Shown here one piece after another: positions 7,663 through 12,863 of a DNA stretch of 12,863 bases (its first letter is position 1; each line of letters starts with the position of its first letter). A program made the translations under genes and the position numbers. The stretch spans positions 1 to 12,863 of the forward strand of contig JAPPNY010000102.1 of the NCBI GenBank assembly GCA_028818385.1, given 5' to 3'. This stretch comes from Spirochaetaceae bacterium (GTDB taxonomy: Bacteria; Spirochaetota; Spirochaetia; SZUA-6; Bin103). Below the pieces are notes generated by a model. That model saw only the letters and a list, made by a program, of their open reading frames with translations. It was not told where the DNA came from and made no database searches.

Positions 7663-9258
7663 ATGAAACGGTTCTTCTTACTCACCGGAACAGCCCTGCT
7701 GATTCTGGTCCTGGCAGCCGGCCTGGCCGGCGCGACCGGCGAAGCCGAAGGGGGCGCCACCGAGGGCGCGACGGTGATCAAGTGGTTCGGCACCCGCGGC
7801 GTGCCCGGCCCGGACGCGCCGATCCCGCCGATGCTCGAAGAGCTGGTGAGCCAGAAAGTCGGCTTCGACGTCCAGTTCGAGATCTTCGGCGCCGTCGACA
7901 ACCACATGGAGATCATCCAGCTCAACCTGGCCGCCAACGATCTGCCCGATCTCTTCCACGTCTTCAGCGTCAACACGGACTTCCTGCGCCAAGCGTCGGC
8001 GAAGTTCGAGTTGGCGGAGATGGAAGAGCACATGCCGGAGTCGACCAAGTGGCTGCGCGGCCTGATGGGCCAGCTCGGGTTGGACGAAGAGGCAACCTGG
8101 GCCAAGTACCAGGACGCCACCGACGGCCGCATGTGGGGCACTCCGCGCATCTGGGACACCGGCTGGATTCCGTCGGGCCAGATGTGGCGCAAGGACATCC
8201 TGGACGACCTGGGTTACGAGGTCCCCACCACCATCGCCGAGACCGAGGATGTGTTCGCCGCCTACAAGGCCGCGTTCCCGGACAAGTACGCGATGGGCGC
8301 ATCGGGCAAGTCACCTACGTGGCAGGCGTTCGACCAGGTGTTCAACGCCTACGGCATCGTGGCGGGCGGCCAAGGCGTCCGCGACGGGATGATCAAGCAG
8401 TACTTCACCTTCCCGGAGTACAAGGAAGCGCTGGTGACCTTGCGCGACTGGTACGCCAAGGGTTACATCGACCCCGAGTTCATCACGCACACCAACGCCG
8501 ACAAGTTCCAGGTCTTCTCCCAGGGCAACTACCTGACCACCGAGTGGACGGGGCGCGGCAACTGGACGGCTGACGAGAACGCGCGCAACATCGGCCCGCT
8601 GTTCCACAACGTGCCTGGCGCGGTCGTGGTGCCGGCGACCCACATCGCCAGGGACGCGGACAGCAAGCCGATCCAGCGGGTCTGGAACCCGTTCCTGACC
8701 CAGCTCATCGTGTTCGGCAAGCACCTGGACGATGACCACGAGCACATCCACAAGATCATGCAGGTGGCCGACGTCATCTCCCAGGACCGGGAGGTCAAGC
8801 TGCTGTCCGGTTTCGGGATCGAGGGCGAGCACTACACGATTCCGGAAGGCGAGCTCGCGCCGCAATTGGTGCCGGCGGTCAACGCCCTGAGCGTCGCCGA
8901 CCGGACCGAGCAGTTCGGTTTCGGCTTCTACTGGCAGGGCACGTTCAGCACGTACGGCTGGGCTTCCAGCGCCCTCCAAGCCCTCATCGAGGAGCACGTG
9001 CTGGATCCGAACGGGATCTACGGCGCCAACAATCTCGACCTGTGGTTCCCGGTCGTGGGCGGAACCGTGCGCGACGAGAGCGGCGAGGACATCGGCGCCA
9101 TGATGGCCGGCGACGCCAAGCTCGACTACTTCGTGATGGCGGTGCAGATCATCACCGGTGAGCGCCCGCTGGAGTACTACGACGAGTGGCTGGAGTACTA
9201 CTACGCCAACGGCGGCAGCGAGTGGGAGGAGCACGCCACCCGGCTGTACCTCAAGTAG
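7663..9258 (+). CDS. Family 1 extracellular solute-binding protein of the sugar ABC importer (LplA/YtcQ type)
   Basis: The 531-residue protein captures the sugar outside the inner membrane and delivers it to the two upstream permeases. Residues 1-24 form a signal peptide: KR, a hydrophobic core, then AGA as a likely signal peptidase I site. There is no lipobox cysteine, so a free periplasmic protein is predicted. It is followed by a Glu/Gly/Ala-rich spacer (GEAEGGATEG) of a style common in spirochaete binding proteins. VIKWFGTRG opens the fold; NDLPDLFHV, MWGTPRIW and WRKDILDDLGYEVPTT match the large YtcQ/LplA-type proteins, whose members bind oligosaccharides, some pectin-derived. The length is normal for that group. 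The substrate cannot be read from the sequence. No ATPase gene accompanies the importer. Confidence 0.93.
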   Translation: MKRFFLLTGTALLILVLAAGLAGATGEAEGGATEGATVIKWFGTRGVPGPDAPIPPMLEELVSQKVGFDVQFEIFGAVDNHMEIIQLNLAANDLPDLFHVFSVNTDFLRQASAKFELAEMEEHMPESTKWLRGLMGQLGLDEEATWAKYQDATDGRMWGTPRIWDTGWIPSGQMWRKDILDDLGYEVPTTIAETEDVFAAYKAAFPDKYAMGASGKSPTWQAFDQVFNAYGIVAGGQGVRDGMIKQYFTFPEYKEALVTLRDWYAKGYIDPEFITHTNADKFQVFSQGNYLTTEWTGRGNWTADENARNIGPLFHNVPGAVVVPATHIARDADSKPIQRVWNPFLTQLIVFGKHLDDDHEHIHKIMQVADVISQDREVKLLSGFGIEGEHYTIPEGELAPQLVPAVNALSVADRTEQFGFGFYWQGTFSTYGWASSALQALIEEHVLDPNGIYGANNLDLWFPVVGGTVRDESGEDIGAMMAGDAKLDYFVMAVQIITGERPLEYYDEWLEYYYANGGSEWEEHATRLYLK

Positions 9259-9481
9259 TTCGCCTGCCGATCGATTCGACAGGGCGCGGCCAAAAAGCCC
9301 CCCCCCTACATAATTGGGGGGCCCTAGGCCAGGGGTAAAGGCACCCCCACAAAAACCCCCCCCCCGAGTATACCGCCCCCCCCCGCGTTTTTTCAATTTT
9401 TTTTGGCGCTGCATTATTTTCGCGGGGGCGTGCCCCATCCCGCCGCCCCCCTTCCTTCTTGCGGGGCCCATCGGCCAGGGA
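9259..9481. other. Duplicated, homopolymer-degraded spacer; probable assembly join
   Basis: No gene is supported here. The stretch from about 9241 to 9385 aligns to about 9386-9530 at an offset of 145 bp. For example, GGGGCCCTAGGCCAGGGG (9318) matches GGGGCCCATCGGCCAGGG (9463), and GAGTATACCG (9366) matches GAGTATCCG (9512). The first copy is clean on its left and turns into C9, A5, C10 and C9 runs rightward. The second is T6/T8/G5-rich on its left and becomes clean rightward. Two noisy contig ends joined end to end would look like this. The true gap between the two stop codons is probably about 78 bp. Confidence 0.75.
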
Positions 9482-11800
9482 TCAGGACACCACGACATCC
9501 ACGCCGCCCGAGAGTATCCGGCCGCCGCGGCAGGCCGCCGCGATGATCCGCGACACGCCGGGTGCGTTGGCCGTGACCTCGCCGCCGACGTCCACCGCCG
9601 CCACGCGCGGCGTGCGGCTGCTCCAGAACACCTCCAGCGACGCGGGATCGAGGACGAAGCCGCGTTCGCTGCGGACCGTCAGGTGGAACCGCACCGTCTC
9701 GCCGACGGAGAGACGCACGAACGGCCGGCCGTCTTCGGCCGCCACGATCACCGCCGCGATCGGGTCGTCCGGGTCGGCGAACGGGTGCCCGGGCTGCAGC
9801 CCGATGGCGGCCAGGTCGATCGGCTCGATGCCCAGCGCCCACGCCGGCGAGTCGTGCCGCAGCCGGAAGTCGCCGTGCCGGGCATCCATGAAGCGGGGAT
9901 CGGCCGTCAGCGACTCCCGGTCGTGGCCGGCCGGATGCGAGCGCCACCCGTCCAGGTCGGTGACGCCCGGTACGCCGTCCACCAGGTAGGAGCCGTCGGG
10001 GTCGAAGAACAGGTTGCGGTCCGCGGCGGCGAAGCGGTCGTCCGACCAGTTCTGGAAGCTGTAGACCGCCGGTCCGCTGTCGGCGAAGACGTTGCGCTCC
10101 AGCGTCAGGCCGCGGCACGGCTCGCCGGCCATCTCGAAGCTGCCGAAGCAGGTGTCGGAGCCGTTGTCGGCCACGACGTTGTCGCGGAAGACGTTGGCGA
10201 TCCCCTTGGAGTAGATCGGGTGGCGCAGCAGGCCGAGCTCACCGCGCGCCGCAGCGCGGCTGCGCTGCAGGCCGTGCACGAGGTTGCGCTCGACCGTCAT
10301 GCGATTGGTGGCGTCGTCCAGGTAGATCCCGAACCCGAACGAGAAGCGGATCTCGCTGTCGCGCACGCGGTTGTTGCGCACCACGTTGTCCAGGCCCGGC
10401 CCCCACGACTCGAACACGCCGGTGTCCTGCGAGTCGGTGTTGGCGTGCGAAAGGTCGTTGTACTCGACCACGTTGTCGCGCGAGTGGATGAACTCGTGGG
10501 CGTTCTGGCGGGTGACCGTCGCGCCGTCGATGCGGCTGCCGACGATCGTGCCCGGCCGCGGACCCTTGATGCTGATCGCGTAGCGCGGCGTGTGGTGAAC
10601 GCGGTTGTGGGCCACCGTGCACTCCCCGGCGGAGAAGAGCTGGATGCCGGCGCCGTGGCCGACGCAGCGCCCCGTGTGGTGGATCAGGTTGTTGACAATC
10701 TGGTGGCCGCGGCTGGCGAACCGGCGGGTCAGCCGGGGCGCGTCGGCCTGCACGCCGGTGTGGCCGATGTCGTGCAGCCAGCAGTCGGCCACCGTGATGT
10801 CGCGGTTGACTCCGTCGATGTGGACGCCGTGCAGGCCGGTGGCCGCAATCTCGCAGCCCACGACCAGGACCCGCTCGGCGCCCGCGACGTGCACGGCGCC
10901 GGTGGGGCGCGCGGTGCCCGTCGCGCGCGCGGCCGCCGACGGCGAGGCCGGCGCCTCGGCCGCGTGATCGCAGCCGCGCAGCACCAGGTTCTCCAGGCGC
11001 ACGTCGGTGACCGCGGGCCCGTCCTCGTGGCCGCGCACGACCACCAGGCCCGCCACGGCCGCGGCGCTGACCTCCCGGTCCGCGATGTCGCCGCCGAGGT
11101 GCAGCAGCACCTCACCCGTACTGCGGTCCAGGACGTAGCGCGGCCCCGCGGCCGGCAGCTCCAGGAACTCGACCGCCCCCAACAGGAAGAACCGCGTGCC
11201 TGGTCCCAGCGGGTAGCGGCCGTCGCCGGCAAGCGTCAGCATGCCGCCTGCACGGTCCAGGTCCTCGACTGCTGCCACCTCGGAGAACCAGTTCCACTCG
11301 CCACTGTCGCCGCCCGGCCACACGAAGATCTGCAGCGCGCCCGGGTCCGCGATCGGAGGCAGGTCCGCAATCGCGATGCGCATGCGGCGGCGCGGGGCGT
11401 CCGGATCGTATCCCAGCCCGCGCGCGTAGCCGTCGGCCGGCCACCGCGCCTGCGCGCAACGCGCACCGTCGATGAACAGGGAGCCGAAACGCCGCTCCGC
11501 AGCCGACGCACGCCAGCGTCCGGGCCCGGACGGCTGCCAGCCATCGATGAGGCGGGTGCCGTCCAGCACCGCCCGCCCGCCTCCCGGCCGGGTGCGGATG
11601 GTGAGGGCATGGCCGTCGCGCCCGCCGTCGTCCGGGCCGATCTCGATCGGCTCCGTCAGGCGGTACACGGCCGGCTCCAGGTCGACCACCACGGCGCCGG
11701 TCCACGGCCGCGGCAGCTCGCGGACGGCCTGCAGGGCCTGCTGCACGGTCTCGAACCGCTCCGGAGCGTCGCCGCCGGGAGACACGGAGAAGCGTGTCAT
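9482..11800 (-). CDS. Right-handed parallel beta-helix protein, GH141-like, with C-terminal Ig-like domain
   Basis: The 772-residue protein starts with a pectate-lyase-like entry: FSVSPGGDAP, FETVQQALQAVREL, a LEPAVYRL 'value/yield' strand, VLDGTRLIDGW near 78-88, and SLFIDGARCAQARWP at 107-121. This order is typical of GH141 and related beta-helix glycosidases. Beta-helix coils follow at about 245-600, rich in repeats such as DNVVRNNRV, ITVADCWLHDIGHTGV and MTVERNLVHG. LTADPRFMDARHGDFRL (631-647) is the usual closing strand. Residues 725-772 (SRTPRVAAVDVGGEVTANAPG) look like a BIG2 Ig domain. No signal peptide is present, so cytoplasmic action on imported oligosaccharides is inferred. ATG 11800 has no Shine-Dalgarno but a TACACT box 8 nt upstream. 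Exact activity and catalytic residues are unknown. Its 3' end borders the doubtful joint, but its last codons lie on the clean side. Confidence 0.88.
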   Translation of the reverse strand: MTRFSVSPGGDAPERFETVQQALQAVRELPRPWTGAVVVDLEPAVYRLTEPIEIGPDDGGRDGHALTIRTRPGGGRAVLDGTRLIDGWQPSGPGRWRASAAERRFGSLFIDGARCAQARWPADGYARGLGYDPDAPRRRMRIAIADLPPIADPGALQIFVWPGGDSGEWNWFSEVAAVEDLDRAGGMLTLAGDGRYPLGPGTRFFLLGAVEFLELPAAGPRYVLDRSTGEVLLHLGGDIADREVSAAAVAGLVVVRGHEDGPAVTDVRLENLVLRGCDHAAEAPASPSAAARATGTARPTGAVHVAGAERVLVVGCEIAATGLHGVHIDGVNRDITVADCWLHDIGHTGVQADAPRLTRRFASRGHQIVNNLIHHTGRCVGHGAGIQLFSAGECTVAHNRVHHTPRYAISIKGPRPGTIVGSRIDGATVTRQNAHEFIHSRDNVVEYNDLSHANTDSQDTGVFESWGPGLDNVVRNNRVRDSEIRFSFGFGIYLDDATNRMTVERNLVHGLQRSRAAARGELGLLRHPIYSKGIANVFRDNVVADNGSDTCFGSFEMAGEPCRGLTLERNVFADSGPAVYSFQNWSDDRFAAADRNLFFDPDGSYLVDGVPGVTDLDGWRSHPAGHDRESLTADPRFMDARHGDFRLRHDSPAWALGIEPIDLAAIGLQPGHPFADPDDPIAAVIVAAEDGRPFVRLSVGETVRFHLTVRSERGFVLDPASLEVFWSSRTPRVAAVDVGGEVTANAPGVSRIIAAACRGGRILSGGVDVVVS

Positions 11801-11808
11801 GGGGGCTC

Positions 11809-11814
11809 AGTGTA
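11809..11814 (-). promoter_or_regulatory. Possible -10 box TACACT for the beta-helix gene
   Basis: On the minus strand TACACT is followed by 8 nt and ATG 11800, with no Shine-Dalgarno. It fits TANNNT and would give a leaderless or near-leaderless message. No -35 consensus is evident. Confidence 0.35.
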
Positions 11815-11836
11815 GTGGAGATGTGTAGGTAGAGAT
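11810..11836. repeat. 13/14-bp tandem direct repeat between divergent starts
   Basis: GTGTAGTGGAGAT (11810-11822) is followed immediately by GTGTAGGTAGAGAT (11823-11836), the same sequence with one inserted base and one change. It overlaps the minus-strand -10 box and lies upstream of the plus-strand -10, a natural position for a shared operator. A regulator has not been identified, and a chance repeat is possible. Confidence 0.55.
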
Positions 11837-11848
11837 CGCCGCATCGGC

Positions 11849-11854
11849 TATGCT
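11849..11854 (+). promoter_or_regulatory. Possible -10 box TATGCT for the second LplC-type permease
   Basis: TATGCT lies 7 nt before ATG 11862 with no Shine-Dalgarno. If it is the -10, the other in-frame ATG at 11850 is inside the box and cannot be the start, so 11862 is preferred. No -35 consensus is seen. Confidence 0.4.
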
Positions 11855-11861
11855 CGCCGGG

Positions 11862-12803
11862 ATGCCTCAGACCGAGGGACGGAGCCCCGCCCTGCGCACG
11901 ACGGGGGCCGGCGGCAGGATCTTCGACGTGGCCAACCACCTGTTCCTGATCCTGCTGTCGGTGTCCATCCTGCTGCCGTTCATGCGCCAGATCACCATCT
12001 CGCTCAGCACCGCGGACGAGGCGCTCCAGTTCGGCGCCCACATCATTCCCAACTTCCAGAAGGTCACCCTGGCGTCCTACGAGCGCATCTTCCAGACCGA
12101 CTCCATCGCCCGCGCCTACTTCTGGACGCTGGCGCGCACCAGCATCGGCACGACCCTCACGCTGGTCGTGACCGGCATGATGGCCTACCCGCTGGCCAAG
12201 CGTTACCTGCCGCTGCGCCGCTCCTGGACCGTGTTCGTATTCATCACCCTGTTCTTCTCCGGCGGGTTGATCCCCACGTACCTGCTGGTGCGCAGCCTGG
12301 GGCTGATCAACACCATCTGGGCGCTGGTGATGCCGGAGCTGGTATCGGCCTTCGCACTGATTGTCATGCGCAGCTACATGCTGACCCTGCCCGAGGATCT
12401 GGAGGAGAGCGCCCGCATCGACGGCGCCAACGAGCTGCTCGTGTTCGTTCGCATCGTGCTGCCGATGGCCAAGCCCGTGTTCGCGGTGGTGGCGCTCTGG
12501 ACCATCGTCTTCCACTGGGGCGCATGGTTCGACGCCCTCATCTACATCACCGATCCGCGCATCAAGGTGGCGCAGCAGGTCCTGCGCCGCGTACTGCTGG
12601 AGAGCGACTTCAGCTACGCCGGGCTGGGCACGACGGAGACCGCGGCGCAGATGATGGCCCAGGAGCGGCTGCTGCGCGAGTACACGCCGGACACGATCAA
12701 GGCCGCGATGCTGCTGGTGTTCACCGTGCCGATCCTGCTCACCTATCCGTTCATGCAGAAGTACTTCGTCAAGGGCGCCCTCATCGGCGCGTTGAAAGGT
12801 TAG
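11862..12803 (+). CDS. Second ABC sugar transporter permease, LplC/YtcP type
   Basis: The 313-residue inner-membrane protein has about six membrane segments, the EAA loop DLEESARIDGANE...IVLPMAKP, FFSGGLIPTYLLVRSLGLIN, and the subfamily ending QKYFVKGALIGALKG. It is clearly paralogous to the permease at 6685-7599, with the same motifs in the same order, but it is a distinct gene. It is the first gene of its unit. No LplB-type partner or binding protein lies beside it, and the window ends in the mobile-element repeat 5-7 bp after its TAG. The missing partners may lie past the element or have been lost; it might also pair with the LplB-type permease at 5741. The upstream ATG 11850 is an alternative start adding four residues. 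Confidence 0.9.
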   Translation: MPQTEGRSPALRTTGAGGRIFDVANHLFLILLSVSILLPFMRQITISLSTADEALQFGAHIIPNFQKVTLASYERIFQTDSIARAYFWTLARTSIGTTLTLVVTGMMAYPLAKRYLPLRRSWTVFVFITLFFSGGLIPTYLLVRSLGLINTIWALVMPELVSAFALIVMRSYMLTLPEDLEESARIDGANELLVFVRIVLPMAKPVFAVVALWTIVFHWGAWFDALIYITDPRIKVAQQVLRRVLLESDFSYAGLGTTETAAQMMAQERLLREYTPDTIKAAMLLVFTVPILLTYPFMQKYFVKGALIGALKG

Positions 12804-12808
12804 ACTGA

Positions 12809-12862
12809 GGGTAACTATTCAGCCGGGGCGGACGGTTTGAGGCAGGTTGGGATCATGGGGCG
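12809..12862. repeat. Right copy of 54-bp inverted repeat (probable mobile-element end)
   Basis: This is the exact inverted counterpart of 1-54. Reading rightward it begins at or just before GTAACTATTCAGCC (12811), so the putative element would extend off the right edge. Its boundary falls 7 bp after the permease stop codon. The identity ends two bases inside the GTAA, consistent with a true element boundary rather than a longer duplicated segment. Confidence 0.8.
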
Positions 12863-12863
12863 A

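Noticed and set aside
9292..9322. Apparent minus-strand intrinsic terminator (C6/G6 stem followed by TTTTT) for the beta-helix gene
   Set aside because: It lies entirely in the smeared copy of duplicated sequence; the matching clean sequence (from 9436) lacks the T-run and the perfect C/G tracts, so the hairpin is probably created by base-calling errors.
9314..11815. 833-residue plus-strand open frame opposite the beta-helix gene
   Set aside because: It starts in the artefactual spacer, has low-complexity Arg/Ala/Val/His-rich sequence and no domain; the minus-strand protein has clear family signatures.
53..12810. Target-site duplication next to the two inverted repeats
   Set aside because: The 8 bp inside each repeat (CCCCGAGG at 53-60; GACTGAGG at 12803-12810) do not match as a duplication in the required orientation; none would be expected at the inner ends of two separate insertions anyway.
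1..12863. tRNA, rRNA, CRISPR array, toxin-antitoxin or phage-defence system
   Set aside because: No cloverleaf, conserved rRNA stretch, or regularly spaced repeat was seen on either strand; the lone HNH gene and methyltransferase are convergent, lack a specificity partner, and the methyltransferase resembles small-molecule rather than DNA enzymes, so a restriction-modification pair is not supported.

Overview
The window is a high-GC bacterial segment of accessory sugar-use genes. It begins and ends with the same 54-bp sequence in inverted orientation (1-54 and 12809-12862). Its inner edge reads GTAACTATTCAGCC outward on both sides, so the segment looks like unique DNA lying between two inverted copies of one mobile element, possibly of the IS66 type, cut by assembly just inside each copy. 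No transposase is inside the window. The host is a diderm with Bacillus LplABC/YtcQ-like importers. The solute-binding protein has a Glu/Gly-rich stretch straight after its signal peptide, a style familiar from Spirochaetota, so a high-GC spirochaete is my best guess, held loosely.

Left part (1-3134): an aminoglycoside-phosphotransferase-family gene broken by one extra C (82-982); an HNH nuclease-like gene (1074-2318) with a good promoter that leaves almost no leader; and, convergent to it, a class I SAM methyltransferase (2334-3134, minus). These three have no evident link to sugar use.

Centre (3184-9258): a GH4 NAD/metal-dependent alpha-glycosidase (minus) is divergent, with only 14 bp between starts, from an enolase-superfamily enzyme that closely resembles galactarolactone cycloisomerase. 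The latter is followed by two overlapping LplB/LplC-type permeases and a family 1 solute-binding protein. There is no ABC ATPase here, so a shared MsmX/UgpC-type ATPase encoded elsewhere is expected. Together these would import an oligosaccharide, cleave an alpha-linked galactose or glucose from it in the cytoplasm, and process an oxidised (aldarate-type) sugar acid.

Right part (9259-12863): a large right-handed beta-helix protein (minus; GH141-like plan with a C-terminal BIG2-like Ig domain and no signal peptide) is divergent from a second LplC-type permease, whose stop codon lies 5-7 bp from the right repeat. A 13/14-bp tandem repeat sits between the two divergent starts.

Three observations stand out. 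(1) Five genes have a TANNNT -10-like hexamer only 5-8 nt before the start codon and no Shine-Dalgarno, which suggests leaderless transcripts. (2) The 9259-9481 gap is not a real spacer: about 140 bp are present twice, 145 bp apart, each copy degrading into homopolymers toward the junction, as expected from two noisy contig ends joined without merging. (3) The phosphotransferase frameshift can be read through exactly by removing one C. I see no CRISPR array, tRNA or rRNA, and no clear sign of a wholly new system; most of the window is a recognisable carbohydrate locus.
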